Positions 1 through 13,400 of a DNA stretch of 64,000 nt are shown piece after piece. The translations under genes and the position numbers were made by a program. The DNA is taken from assembly GCA_914767715.1 (NCBI GenBank), contig OU612066.1, positions 32,834,283-32,898,282 of the forward strand, read 5' to 3'. Within the stretch, counting starts at the first letter, position 1; each line of letters opens with the position of its first letter. Under the pieces are notes generated by a model that saw only the letters and a program-made list of their open reading frames with translations, had not been told where the DNA came from and searched no databases. Origin of the DNA: Membranipora membranacea (Eukaryota; Bryozoa; Gymnolaemata; Cheilostomatida; Membraniporidae).

Positions 1-202
1 TGACCATGAAACAACCGTATAAGTGTTGTCCATGATTGTCAAGGGATTAGAAACTAGATCGGTGAATTTTGTCGGTTACAAAAATCGGCAATAGCAGCAG
101 CAACAGCATCATTCAGCCAAATTATATTATAGATACTTAATCCTTCTGTTATGAGAAATCTAATTTCCGGACTCGCTAAACTCACAAGAGAGGTTATCCT
201 AC

Positions 203-3200
203 CTCATAATAGTACTGACAGTAGAAGGGAAATCTGCTTGGAGACCGTTAACAAACGCCTCAGTGAGCTTGTCTATACTAGCACCTGTTCCAGCCTGCCA
301 AAACAAGACATTTTCAATGCAGTGGTAGCCATGATAGGTAAAATACCACTTCCAAAATGCACAACTTCAATTTTCATGTAACAATATTGTTATAAGTTGC
401 GTTGTTTACAAAAAAAATAACGAGGCAGGAAGTCTAGAATATTTCCTTGAGATGTAGAGGATTGGCGCTCACATAATTTAGTCACAAAAGAATAAGTTCA
501 GCTAGCCTGTGCAAAAACTAAAATTGATAAAACACAGAATAATAGCAAGTTTGAAGTCTGACCTTTGTGGTGAAAGTAGGAATGGCCTGTGACTGTAGAT
601 TGAAGAACATGTTGTACAATGAGATCTCTTTCGCTGTAAAGTCTTTCATTGGTCTAACATAGTAGATCTCAGGGTCCCTGTCATCTAGCAGTGACTGATA
701 AATGAAATCAGAGATCAGTTATTTTGTAACCAAGAAGCAGTTTCACCAACACACTTCCAACTTTTTTGTTTCACAACAGTGCACATGCAATATGAAGAAG
801 AGTATTCACAATTTTTAGTGAGCCATTTTGAGAGCTCTGCAAACTTTTTACACTGCCATGTTGTTTGCTTATTTTAAACACATTTGCAAATGGACATACA
901 TGCAGTAGGCTGTCCCTCTCAGTGAATAATGGTTAAAAAGGTGAATAAAGATTACCGTATCATAAGCTATGTGAGCTCCTTTTCCCTGAGCCATACTCGA
1001 TAATATAGCTGCAGACAGTCTGGTGGACGTCTCGCCTACTATCACTTTACTGTAACCTTCTGTCTTAGCAACTCGAGTAATCAACTCCTTCCTGTGAAAG
1101 ATCATATAACCAACTTTACAGTTAGGCAGATATTGCAACGCACTAGTATTTTAAGTCAGATGGATTGGTAATTTCTCAAAACTACACGGACAGATTGTCA
1201 CAAAATTTATTATCAGTTCAGCTTACATGGCCTAAAACCTACATGGTTGCTTCAACAAGTAAGACAGGTGCTCTCTACAGTTGAAAGTTCATTCTACTTC
1301 ACTACCAAGAATTGGGGAGTTCTCCTTTCATTGCGTGTGGAATCAAGGAGTACACAACTTCAAAGTAGAATGCTAATAATTAAAAATAGAGTAATAGTAA
1401 TATCACACGGCGATGCTCCAAACAGCTACACCGTCTAGGTTCAAATTCATTTCTTAATAAGAGGCAGCAGATAATCAAAAGCAAAGTGGATATGGATTTA
1501 TGATAACGCAAAACAAGTTCATGATCGTGACTGAATACTTATACAAAAACTATTGCATACTTCTGTTACACATAATATATGGGGATATAATGCGAGGAAT
1601 GTATATTTTTCAAAGGTTACCTCAATGTCTTGATGAGCTGTTCTTTAGCGGTCACAGAGTTGATTTGGTTAAAAAATTCAGTCAGTTTTTCTGCAGATGA
1701 CTTTTCGCCATTATCATCCCCATCAAATAACTTTTAAAAAACACAAGAGATGAAACCATAAGAAGAACATACCATAAGGTATACACACAACGAAACGCTA
1801 GATTAATAAAATATTATGCCAAAATTCCAAACATGGTAGGGACAGCAAATACCTTCATTCCGGAAATGTTGTCAATATTAATATTTCATTTAAATAATCT
1901 CCTCCGATGAAGAGTATACATTTTTAGATCTACCTCATATTTTAAACATAAACATTGCTGTTTAGAAACCATACAGAGAGCTTAATATTTTACAGATTTT
2001 TCTAAGGTTTAGACGTTAAATCTCCATATCAGAATGTAAGTATGTAGTATGTAAATAGTGATGTACCTGCTCCAATTTTACAATATGATAGAAATACTCA
2101 GAGCCAGAGAATGTCCCTGATATTTTTTCACACACAAGACTTCTCTGGGACTCACTGTGTCCGTAAGCTAAACCATCTGCAGATAGAATAATTTAAAAAT
2201 CTCAAGTTAATGACAACAATAGATGGTGCCTCATACCATGAGATACATAGCATAAGCGGGTAAATGTTTTTGCTGCTAAAAAAAATTGTAAGACATGGAA
2301 AGTTGTTTAACTTGGCTAAAGTTGATTTCAAAATTCAAAATATCCTGGTTAGTCACAATCTTGCGATCAGATGATCATGTTCTTCTAAGACACATCAGTA
2401 AACTTACCATCTACATAAATAAGTCCAGGTAAGAATCTTAACTTCTTCTGCGCTCTTACACTTTTACCCTGAAACAAACGGCTGACAAAATCGGTTTGGT
2501 TTATACTGGAGGATTAAGTATTTGCTACACTTTAGTTTAGCTAGTTATGGGGCTGACTTAATGTTAGCTAGCACTAATTTTCACGAGAGAAAAATTTCAC
2601 AATAAGGATTGAGGTTTTGCAAATTTTGTCTAGCCATTATTTTTTTACGATTTCAAGCCTGCGCAAAAAGGCAACTTTTTCCTCATGCAAATACTTTTCT
2701 CCACTGGGGTAGTGAGTTTTTCATGGATACACAAAGACTTTATAATAACATTATGATTATTAGGTCTATGGTGAGGCAGCATTTTCAATACAACTTGCTT
2801 CTATGTGTAGCTGAGAGCCTGAACACGTACATTGAATTGACGTTTCTTATTTTGTCATGATCCAAGACATAATTTTACAAGTCTCAAAAATATACCAAAT
2901 CAATTATGACTTGCCTTCGTTTATGAGCTGATTTTTTTTAATGTGATGCACTCACCTCTTTGACCAGATGCAGCATAGCTGCTGAAGCTTGACCTCCGGA
3001 GAATGCAACAAGTACTCTCTCTCCATCGCGTATGATCTTAGATTTACCGAAAGCTGAGCGGAACTTATGCGTGCAATATCCGAGAAAACAATCTCTGCAA
3101 GATGAGAATCAAATTTATTTACAATTGGCAAAACAGAATAATCGAGTATAGCCTTAGGCATATGATTCAATGTATCATGGGGCTTATGAATGACTGTCCT

Positions 3201-6200
3201 ACTAAAACTTAGGCTACATGATTATTTACCGGTGCTTTCTTTCAGCTCTCTCGATGAAAAGTATGACAAAAGTCTTAATATTGAATCAATCAAAACATAC
3301 CAGACACTTAATTAGTAAGTCACACTGTTAAAACTATCAAACTTAAGTTTGTTATTCTTTTGTAAGTTCTGGGGTGAAATCAAGGTCGCTTTGATAGGCA
3401 GACCAGCCTGAGGAATGCTCTGTGTTTTAATCTATTTTAACCTGTATAAACCTACTGAAATCTATCTAAACTACACCGAATAGCTAGATATAATACCTTA
3501 GATCACTGAGAGATAACTGTTGGAGACTAGAAGACTGCAAATAACTCATAATCCAAGGAAAAAGTACAATCTATCTTCCTCTTCATGACACAGGAAGTGA
3601 GTTGTCAAAAACATAGTGACACTAAGGAACGATAACTCTCATTACTTACTCTCGAGATGCTCTGCTGAACCTCACCAACCATAAACAAAATGGCATTAAC
3701 CTCTATATCAACAAAAGTGACATTCCTCGTGATATTATCAGAAAACGACAACGCGGAAAACGAGCGGGCAGAAAGCGAAAGCTTCCACTACCATCAATTA
3801 TACTCCTAATGCTCGTTCTATAAATAACAAAACTGATAAACTCGATGGCTTAATTAAATTTCACTATGCCTACAAAAATGCTAGTGACATCGCATTGACC
3901 GAAACTTGGTTAAACAGCACAATTGATGACAATCAGATTGCTTTTGATGGATTTAATGTTTACCGGGCTGATCGGGACTCTGTAGCGTCAAACAAAAACA
4001 GGGGCGGAGGATGCTTATGGCTGATTAGAAAAGCCTGGTACACCAACACAACAGTTCATCGCCGGTATCTATCAAAAGATCTAGAGCTGCTCCATCTGCG
4101 ATGCCGACCTCACTACCTCCGCGAGAGATAAATGCCATCTATCTATTCAATGTGTATATACCCCCAGATGCCAATAAGAAGCTAGCATCAGAACTCATCG
4201 AGGACTTTGTTGATGACTGCTTAATTAAACACCCTGATTCTGCTATAATTATAGTTGGAGATTTTAACAAAGCCAACCTATCATCACACCTGCACCAACA
4301 TGTTACAGTAACTACCAGGGAAAACAATATACTTGACCTGTGCTATACCAATTTACGAGACGCTTACAAATCCTACAAACTGCCTCCGCTCAGCTCATCA
4401 GATCATAATGCTGTACAGCTGGTACCAATCTACAAGACCAAACACAAACTCACAAAAAACACCAAGATAAGAAAGCAGATAATCAACAATGAAACCATTG
4501 ACAAATGTAAAGCTACCTTTGATACCACCGACTGGGAAACCTTGTTTTCTGATGATCTGGTTCAGACAGTGGAGGCCGTAACTGATTACATCAATTTCAC
4601 CCTGTCCTACAATTCCACGACCAAAGTATTCTATTCCAACAACAAGCACAGACCATGGGTGAGACCAGAGCTGAAAGAACTGTTTAAAAAGAAGACCAAG
4701 TTGATAAGAACGAAGCAACATCATCAAGCTAAGCAAATTCAACAGCTAATTAACAATGAAATATCTAGAGCGAAGATTAAACACAAGGAAGATATGCTGG
4801 CAAACATGTCAAGTAACATTAAAAAGCATGGCAGGGAATTAAAAGCATGTCTGGTCTAACAAAACCAAAGACCAACTACGATCTGATGTCTGAAGAAGAG
4901 CAGACAACTCATACCAATTCTCTGAACCAATTCTATACTAGGTTCAACTCCTACACTCCTCCTGATGGTACACCTGTTCCTGCTGCTGATACTACTGATG
5001 TTGCTGACTCTGATGCTGACACACCACCCCAAGCTGCTACTGATAGTCCTGTTGGAGATAACATCATGTCTGCTGCCAGTGAACCACCTGAGATTACAGT
5101 GGAAGATGTCAGGAAGCAGTTCTCAAGATGCAAACTTGGCAAGTCATCAGGTCCTGATAATATTAGTACGAAAATTGTAAAGGAATGTGCCAATGAGTTA
5201 GCACCAGTTTTCTGTGAACTTTCTAACTTATGTTTGCGTAGTGGCAAATTACCTAAGCTCTGGAAGTTGTCATCAATTGTACCTGTGCCAAAGTTTCCCA
5301 ATGCTAAAGAGGAAAATGATTTTAGACCGATTGCGCTCACTTCTGTAGCAATGAAATGTTTTGAGCATATCATCAAGGACAAAATTTTATATTTTATTAA
5401 GTTGGATGAAAATCAGTTTGCCTACCATGAAAATCGCAGCACAAAAGATGCATGTATTTCTCTTGATTATTTTATTCATGCTCATCTAGAAAAACCAGGG
5501 TCTTACGCCCGCCGTGTATTATTTATTGATTTCTCTTCAGCTTTTAACACCATTGTGCCAAATATTTTATGTGATAAACTTAACAAAATGGGACTGCCAA
5601 AATATTTATTATCTTTTGTATATTCTTTTTTAACTGATAGGCAGCAATTTGTCCGTGTTAATGATAGTCAATCTAATACTCTTAACTGAGATATTGGCTG
5701 TCCTCAGGGTTGTGTGCTCTCACCCATTTTATTTTCAATATACACCCATTTTATTCAATAAGAACACAAAGACATCAGAATTTTTAAATATGCTGATGAT
5801 ATGGCAATAGTAGGACTTTTAGATTTTAAAGCTGATGCTTCATTTTATTTTGATGCTGTAGAAGAAGTTTTAGACAAATGCCGATCGGTCAACCTTTTAA
5901 TTAATGCCAAAAAAACCAAAGAGATGGTTCGGAGTTTCAGTAGAACTTTTACTGTTTGTGATATTTTATACATTAATGGTAGTGTAATTGATAAAGTTAA
6001 TCATTTTAAATACCTTGGTACTACTTTTAGTAATAGCCTTAAATGGCATGAGAACTCTTTATGTATTAATAGCAAGTTACGCTCAAGATTCTATGCTTTT
6101 TCCAAATTCAAACAATTTAAGCCTAGTGTCTCTCAGAAAGATCATTTTATCAAAACGTTTATTTTTCCAATTCTTACTTATAATATCGAGTTGTGGTATT

Positions 6201-7138
6201 TTTCATCAACTGTTCAAGAACGAACCCGACTTTTTAAACATTTTATCCGTAACAATTTTTCTAAAGATATAACTAGCTATGTAGTCGAAAGGATTCATAT
6301 TTTGGCCACAAACTATGCCAACTGGGATGAACATATTTTAAATAACTGCTATTCATGCCCAAGATCCCAATACCTTTTGCCAAAAGTAAGGACCAGCAGA
6401 TTTCTAAATAGTTTTATACCTGTTAGTATTAAGATTTTAAATAACAGAGACATTCCAACACTTTCATTGTAATATGCCATTGACAATATTACCAAATAAA
6501 TCTAATGTAAATGTAGATCACATGTGATCCAGTTTGCCTGTATTTGGAATTGCTTTCCTCCACTGATAAGTCACAAGCTATTCATACCCTCTTTGTCAGC
6601 GACCTATCAGTTGTAGGGGAGAAATTCCGAATGCAGTCAAAATGGATCATGATCTAGGTAAAAGGGGGTATATAGATAAAACTTATAGGTGAGAAAACAA
6701 ACCTGCAGAAGGCATCGTTAACTCTGATCACAACTTGAGCTTGTTTCTTCTTACATTTCATACATTCCTTCAAATTGGACAGATTGCTGTAAAATAAATT
6801 GAATGGATTTACACAGAAAAGTTCATGAAGCATGTATTTAGTTGAACAAAGAATTTGATGTTTGATAGCCGAGGGCAATAATAATCTGAAGTAACAATGA
6901 CAGATACGACATGATGTATTTTTCAAAGTTAGCTGAATAAATGTAGTGAAGAGCCTGACCCGCCTTGATCAAAAACAGAAATTATAGGCGATATTTATGT
7001 CTGATGACTTCCAAAGAAAACCTTTACCCATAAATACTGAAAACACAACTGATTGCCCGCATACAGTACAGCACAATGCTCATACCTTTTGTCAGCTTTA
7101 AGTGGTGCGGTATCACCCTCTTCATAGTTGGAGCACAT
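203..7138 (-). CDS. CTU2: CTU2/NCS2, cytoplasmic tRNA 2-thiolation protein 2 (partial, 9 exons)
   Basis: Nine exons with GT-AG junctions keep one frame: 7138-7086, 6786-6703, 3094-2956, 2468-2408, 2176-2067, 1730-1621, 1091-956, 694-563 and 294-203. They give 305 complete codons plus 2 nt; the C-terminus lies left of the window. Visible family features are an N-terminal CxxC (CMKC) followed by QVVIRVNDAFCRDCF, then HKFRSAFGK, the PP-loop-like segment VAFSGGQASAAML, RFLPGLIYVD, the EGYSKVIVGETSTRLS block, YYVRPMKDFTAKEISLY and LTEAFVNGLQADFPSTVST. CTU2 works with CTU1 and the URM1 sulfur relay to make the 2-thio group of wobble mcm5s2U in cytosolic tRNAs. The start at 7138 is chosen because the upstream ATG at 7157 is in another frame and soon stops. 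Intron 2 (3095-6702) carries a LINE. The gene is divergent from the 3BP2-like gene. Identification rests on family motifs recalled by eye and is strong. Confidence 0.93.
3640..6510 (+). mobile_element. Decayed Rex1/CR1-like non-LTR retrotransposon in CTU2 intron 2
   Basis: The element lies antisense to CTU2. About 3740-3830 encodes a basic stretch (IIRKRQRGKRAGRKRK) typical of the start of Rex1-like ORF2. An AP-endonuclease domain follows in two frames (3895-4131, then about 4101-4859), with TETWLN, IIIVGDFNKANL and SSSDHNAV motifs. The reverse transcriptase starts in a third frame (4847-5689), with DFRPIALTSV, NRSTKDA and LFIDFSSAFNTI. A TGA at 5687-5689 interrupts it just before GCPQGCVLSPILFS, a second stop follows, and KYADDMA (YADD at 5789-5800) opens a last segment ending at 6472. 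The frameshifts and stops make it a dead copy. Its 3' tail has AATAAA near 6494. I see no certain target-site duplication, and the 5' boundary is approximate. Confidence 0.88.
6516..6655. mobile_element. Short MITE-like inverted-repeat element
   Basis: Imperfect arms of about 50 bases face each other. The left arm reads GATCACATGTGATCCAGTTT, continues with a TTGGAATTGC block and ends TCCACTGATAAG. The right arm reverse-complements to GATCATGATCCATTTTGACT followed by TCGGAATTTC and CAACTGATAG. It sits directly after the LINE tail in CTU2 intron 2. The inner block resembles the GTTGCTCCCCTCCACT hairpins at 25494 and 42068, so it may be a diverged member of the same family. Confidence 0.55.
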
Positions 7139-7579
7139 CTTCAGCGGCTGTTTTCATCGGCTTCTTTTACTAATGAATAGAAATAAGAAGTTTGCACTGA
7201 AAATCTGCGAGTAAGTAGAAAAAAATAAGTTGTCATATCATTAACTATATATTTTTGATGCTTGGGTATAGTTCCTTCACACGTTTTGGTTATGTAAATA
7301 TGCTGGTGTCGGCTTTGAACAACATGTATTATCGGGTGTGATTCAAAGCTGCAATGAATATATATGCTATCAATCTTGAATATCATATTGAGCCACATGT
7401 AAAAAGAATCCATATGGACATGGGAGAGGGAAAAAACTTATACAATAAAGCCCGACAAATACAGTATATATGAGGTAGATTGAAAAAGAGTCCAATGAGA
7501 AGTTAGAAGAAAGACTCTAGTCTCTGGTTCAGAGAGACTTTCTTCCATCTCCTCCTTGGACTCCGTATGTATTGTATGT

Positions 7580-7720
7580 ATGACCAGTCCAGAGCATAAT
7601 ACTACTACTGCAGATCCTGACTTGAGGCCTGCACTTCCTGACTCCCCTCTCCCACACAGAGTCCAGGAAATGCAGTAGTCATATCTATCCCATGTTCCAG
7701 GACCAGAGTCTGGACTGGTC
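7580..7720. repeat. Inverted-repeat (MITE-like) element
   Basis: A perfect 12-base terminal inverted repeat, GACCAGTCCAGA at the left and TCTGGACTGGTC at the right, bounds about 141 bases. The ATG just outside the left arm is mirrored by CAT outside the right arm. Further partial pairing is visible inside (TCCTGACT against AGTCCAGGA-like blocks). It has no coding capacity. Confidence 0.45.
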
Positions 7721-8879
7721 ATGCATCATCATCAGCTTCATTGTAACTTTTCTGACTGAGGCCTAAGCCTGTCAACTTCTGACTGGTTGAGATGTGAGCT
7801 GAATTACAAAAATATACTAGGGCAACAGGATGAGAGGCAAGGCTGACCAGAGGGTAACAATAGCAACAATAGCCAAATAGCTTACGGAATTTATGTGGAT
7901 GATGTGGAGTTGGTGCAATTTTGTGAGTGAATGTAAGGCATGAAAGTACCTTTTGAGATTGGAGGAAGGAAACAGAGTAAGGGGTCGATATAGCTACACA
8001 CAAGCACCAAAATACCCTCTTTCTAATTAGAGACTTAGGCCGGTAGGATGGTTCGAGCTTATGGGGTATGAAGGCAATATGAAGGTCAATTAGTTAGGAG
8101 GAAGTTGTAACATTGTAAACAAAGATATTTATGTAGGTGAATTTGAGCTAATAATAATAGGTGTGCTCATAAAATATTTCAATTTAGAACTGACAACTTA
8201 GGACTGAGTAAGTCACATGAGGGAGATTGCATTGAATTTGTGTGTAGAGAAGGAAGGACATGTATACAAGGAGTATAACTCATTGATGTAAGCACAACAC
8301 CAACAGTCACTCAGTTCACTGACAGGGACTAGCTAGTTATCTAGTAAGTGTGGGTGGGGAGAGGGCTGTGCTTGGCATTTGCCATTATACTTAGTAACAA
8401 TAGAATAATAGCATATTAACGATGCAAGTATGTAGCTTAGGTATACTCTTTGCCAATGTCAACAGCCCCACTATGTGTGGTTGATCAATGATTTTGACAA
8501 AATATGTAGGCCTACCATACATGGTTGCATACATGACAAGTTGGCAGACCCAGAAATCAGGAGGTCTCCAAGGACGAACTATAAACCCGGACTACCACTC
8601 TACGTCCAAGAGTGTGGATACAATTAAGGCCTAGTGTATAATATTTCCAAGCCAAAACTTGACTGTAAATTTTATTAATTGCATAATTTTACCTCATTAT
8701 GTGGATGAAATTGTCTTGATTTAACCAACTTGGGAGGAGCAGCCTTAACAACAATGGTAGGTAAGGCTCGAATATTGAATAGCCGCTTACAATACGTAGT
8801 GTTTATAAGCAAATACATAGGTATGTGTACTGTGATGGTAGGAGAACACAGTAACTCTTGCAAAGGGTAGCTTCAAAAA

Positions 8880-9000
8880 CTTTCTGAGTAAAGGAAGCTG
8901 AAAAAGGGAGGAGAAAGGGAGATAGGGAGGGGATGGGAATTACCCCTAAAAACTGGGAGCCTCCCTACCAAAAAGGGAGACTTGTCAGGTATGCATGGTT
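8880..9000 (-). repeat. Fragment related to the hAT-like element at 22089
   Basis: Read on the minus strand, this starts with GCATACCTGACAAGTCTCCC and continues with AGGGAGG and CCTCCCTATCTCCC blocks. That closely follows the left end of the 612-bp element at 22089-22700 (CATACCTGTCAAGTATCCCG, then TCCCTATCTCCCTA). It is probably a truncated second copy of the same repeat family. Confidence 0.55.
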
Positions 9001-9064
9001 GTAACTTCAGATGCCTACCCTACTATGGTGCAGGGGCTTGCATCATAGGCATCTGGAGTTAAAA

Positions 9065-9135
9065 GTATGTTTACTTTGCCAATGTCTATTATGGGGGTGG
9101 TTGATAATGTACATTGGCAAAGTATACATGTTTGT
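9065..9135. repeat. Palindrome with TTTGCCAATGT arms
   Basis: ACTTTGCCAATGT at about 9071 is mirrored by ACATTGGCAAAGT at about 9110. The loop contains GGGGGTGGTTGAT. A single similar arm, CTTTGCCAATGTC, occurs near 8450 beside a TGTGGTTGATCAATG block, so this is a small dispersed palindromic repeat. The flanks 9008-9060 and 9135-9155 also carry the repeated phrase CCAGATGCCTA in opposite orientations. Confidence 0.45.
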
Positions 9136-9503
9136 AACCCCAGATGCCTATGGCTTGCATGGAGGTCTGTTGTTGATATGCCGGATTTGATTTCCAGACT
9201 ATAAATGATTGAAGCTATGTATTCCCCTGTTTGGTGGTTCAGGGTAGGCCTATGTGATACTTGAGTGACTGAGGGAAAATGCATGTATGCAAGCCTGTCA
9301 CCAGAAGCGCTACTAGTGAGATTTATCAGATGAGAGATCACATCATTCTGATTCCGTATACTATGAGGGCAAAGACAAATTGATGAACTCCTTGTCCTAT
9401 TGCAAGTACATGTACATACAGAACAGGTTGTACAACACCATGATCAGACCCTGAATTCAACAATGTTGATACCGGACAGTTCAAAGAAAGTGTTGGCCAC
9501 TCA

Positions 9504-9640
9504 GGGATAGCTCAGTGTTAGGGGCAGCTGATTTGGGATCATAAGGTCCTGGGTTCAAGCCCCAACGGATGCACTGTTTGTCTAGTACCACCTGACTTGG
9601 CTGTCGCGGGCCATTCACCCTAGCTGACCTGGAATTGATT
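9504..9640 (+). repeat. tRNA-derived SINE-like element
   Basis: GGGATAGCTCAGTGTTAGGG resembles an RNA polymerase III box A region, and GGGTTCAAGCCCC at 9551-9563 matches box B. The 3' side of the acceptor stem does not pair with the 5' side, so this is not a functional tRNA gene. A non-tRNA body follows (about 9576-9640). The layout is that of a tRNA-headed SINE; I see no clear tail or target duplication. Confidence 0.55.
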
Positions 9641-10464
9641 AATGGATATGTCATATTGCCTAATACCTTCAAAAGAATATGTGAAGTTGGCGAATACTCT
9701 TCAAAACTACAAAAAAATGAAAACAACATGGGAGTTGCCTGCATGGCTCAACAGATGCATGGTTGTAAAATCCCTGACCAGACCAGTTTATTGACGTCAG
9801 TGGGTTTCCAGCACCTACTTCAGAGTCATACCGGGTCAGAACAATCGACTTGCGCGCAAGTATGGGTCCCTTGGGCTGGTAAGCATGTATTGTTGTTCAC
9901 TTTGCGAATGTACGGTAAAGGCCGACAGAACCACCAAACAGGCTTACACACAAATTCAAAAAAGAGGAGATTCCAAAAAATTACTGGGATGTGAAGACAA
10001 ATGTACGCTCTATCAGCTGTGGTTCACTCTCACATTATTCTCTCATTATTCTTCGGGTTTTATCAGCGCAGCTTCATATTTGTTCATATTAGGACCTAAA
10101 CACCTAAACTTTATACCATTAAACTTTGATGACTCTCTGTAGAGCTTATTACTCCGGTCCTCATAACTAGGCTAGCACACAAGTACATTTCACAATTATG
10201 GCCATCAAGATTTTGATACTGCTTCTTAATAATAGTATTTATTCAGTTGTCACACTCTTTTTTATTGTAGCAAGTTTTCAGCGAAGTTAAAAGTTTGTGA
10301 AATCTAGTACCTGTTTACTTGTACAAAGTGAAGCCATTAGCTTGAGAGGAACTCGAATATAAAAAAATACAATCACATCTACCTGTGAGAAGCCTCCGTC
10401 AGACTAGAGAGATGTAGGCGATCATATCAGAACTTTGATACTGTGGACTTATTGAACTGTGATC

Positions 10465-13400
10465 ATGACTGAGAATGCATCATACGCCGAGGACAAGAAG
10501 AAGACTGGTGTCCTCGGTAAAATAGGAAGACATGTCTCCGGATTCTTCACCAGCAAAAATGCTGTCAAGAATATGGGTATGATGAGATTAAAGCTACTTT
10601 GTCAGTTGAGTTTGATCTAGAGATTGTGCAAATATTCGTTCAGACCATCTTGATATACCAAAATGTATTGCGAGACACTGTCTTACCACTTTAGGTTAGA
10701 TCAATTTTCCCAGCTTACTTTTTCTCGTAACTGACTGATATATTCTCAATGTTTTCATGCACATCCAAATAGATCCACTTTGTTTATTCCATTCAAACTT
10801 TTGCTGTTAGTTAATATTCAAAGCGGTGACTAATTCTAAGAGTTTGTTCTCTATATAGTCAGTATTACCTTGATTTTAGGCGTGTCGGATGTGCGATGTA
10901 AAGAGACAGTTATACACGAGGGGTTCATTCGTAAGAAGAATTCTAGTAGCGTGGTCAGCAAAGCCATGGATACCCTCAACATCAAATGTAAGATCCGCTC
11001 ATTTATTTTACCACACCAGATCTATTTGGTCTCTTCCCGAATACGCTCTCAAAGCTGAGGTGGGTTGTGTTGGAGGATATAATAATTCTTCGGGGAGGCA
11101 GAGAGGAATTTGTAATACTGAATGTGTTGTAGGGCAACCACACAGTAGACCTCTGGTATTATACATCAGGCTACTTTACGCAACGCTAAATCTGTCTAGT
11201 TCTTATAATGGAACACGACACTCCCTTTCACGTGAACAATATTTACAAAGGGAGTCAAAAAGTATGTAAAGAAAATGAGGAAAACCTTTTGAATCTTGAA
11301 TATAGCGGAGATTAACTAGGCCATTCGTTAATTTTTTCCTTCTGAGGATTGAGAGTCAACTTCACATATATCTTAAGTAAACAATATATAACTGATTTGC
11401 TGATAAATGAATTTAAGTTATGCATTCTTATTGCTCTGTACCCTAGAGAAGTGAAGTATTAACAGGAGTACAAGTTCCCCATTTTGTACAGGCTCGAGTA
11501 GCTAACATTTACCCGACTTCATAATAAACTCTTTGCTCAGCTATTGAAATTTTGTTTTAGCTAACATCAAATCATCCTCGAATTAGTTAGACTAAGTTCT
11601 AGCTAATATTCATTACTTTAGGGTATTTCATAGACATTTTGACATGTTGATGAATCGTGCCTATATATTATACTCTTGTTTTAAAGGGAATCTATTCTAT
11701 GTACTGGTTACAAACAAGAATATATACTACTTCAAGAATGAAGACGCTCCAAAATTTGCTGGAAAATTCTCACTGTATGGTTATAACAAGTAAGTTCTAA
11801 GTTATTTCACAAATTTCTGGCGGTGAAAGTGTTCGGTTGTCACAAAATTTCTGTCAATGTGATGTCAATGTCAATTTAGCTAATTTAACAAGTGGAGTAA
11901 GGGAAAAAGTAGCATTCGCATTGTTAAATTTTATGGTTATTTATCAAGATAATACCCCGCCAGTAAAAAAAATGTTCACTGAGTAAAATCTAGCAGCCCT
12001 ACTCAAAATCTTAGTTATTACGGAGAAAATTTAAGCGGATTTATATCTTCAAGAAATCATCACACATATATCATCAGAATAAAACCTGAGCAGATGAACG
12101 AACACCGGAATTTATAGTATTATCCATGGTCAACTGTACTTTAGGAAATGACCCTGTATTGAAGTTTTGTGATGTAAATCCAGGGTAAACAATACTGCCT
12201 ACCAATCTTATATTTATATCATCAGATTGAAATTATCAGTGATTAAAAAAATGAAAATCTGGTAAAAAAAAACTTCGCTCAAACATTGATTTGAATGAGA
12301 AAACATAACATAAGATTAAAACTATTTTGGAAAGTAGACATATAATTTTGAACAAAAATTATGGAATTTACATTTAATCCTCCCAGATTAATCAGAATTC
12401 CCATATAATTTAATTGACCTAAACATCTTTAAACTTATCCGAATTAAAAGCCGCAGAGTGTAGCTTACAATGATCCAACCATATGAATAAGATAAACAAT
12501 GATTTGCGAAAAGATGCAATCGGACAATCATTGGGCGATAATGCATCCAATCATATAATCATATTAAATGATAAAATGTAATATAAAGGTATCTGAAAGA
12601 GATTAAATGATTCACAGTACACTTCTAAGCTGTGTATCTTTAGCTTTCTTCTTTTTCAGTATCCATCAAAATAAAGAGAGTATCAAAATCATTTCTACTC
12701 GATACAAGATACAGCCTCCTAATTAAAACTTTTGTTTAGGCTCATAATCATTTGGATATGTATATATATTTATGTATTTATATATATTATCCCCTTGTTT
12801 AGTATTTAATATTGATCCTTTCGACTCAACCTAAGCCCTAACATATAAATCACAAGGTAAATCTGGTAACAATTCCTTCCCAGCTACCTTTTTCAACCAC
12901 AGTGTCTAGCACATAGCAATGTTAGTCGACCATTTTCAAAGCATACATCACTCCTTACCATGTCATAAGATGTAGCATGTTGTATCAGGGTTTATCTCAG
13001 GGAATCATTTCTATAGCAGCACAGTAATTAAAGTGATTCCTGAGTAATAAGTACCTGCGTAGGTCAGAATCGTAATTATTACCTGCACAATTTGAATAGA
13101 TTATGGTCAAATATTCACACCCATTCATATGATGCTGTGATAAGTTAAAAATTTACAGAAATTTATGAGAATTAAACCAATGGCAGCAGACATGAAGCAT
13201 CTCTTGACGTCAGAGGTAGATTAAGGGGTGATATGTGTATAATGATGTTGCTCTCCCTGGTCACTGAGAAATTATTGTATTGATATACATCACCCAAATA
13301 TGATGTAACAAAAACAAATCAACTTGCTGACCTCGTAAACCAAAACTTTGCAGAAGTTAAAATTGTAAAGACTGCAAGTGAAAGATGACTATCATACTTC

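Larger units (their letters stand above)
7139..10464. other. Divergent intergenic region between CTU2 and the 3BP2-like gene
   Basis: These 3.3 kb must hold the 5' ends and promoters of both flanking genes, but I see no convincing TATA box or other core element. No open frame here looks like a real protein. Contents I can recognise are a 141-bp inverted-repeat element (7580-7720), a hAT-like repeat fragment (8880-9000), a palindrome (9065-9135) and a tRNA-derived SINE-like element (9504-9640). Confidence 0.6.

Noticed and set aside
7438-8003. Two minus-strand frames of 94 codons upstream of CTU2
   Set aside because: They overlap an inverted-repeat element, have no recognisable motif, and lack convincing splice sites or start context.
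9504-9575. Possible tRNA gene upstream of the 3BP2-like gene
   Set aside because: Box A and B are visible, but the acceptor and anticodon stems do not form; treated as a tRNA-derived SINE-like element.
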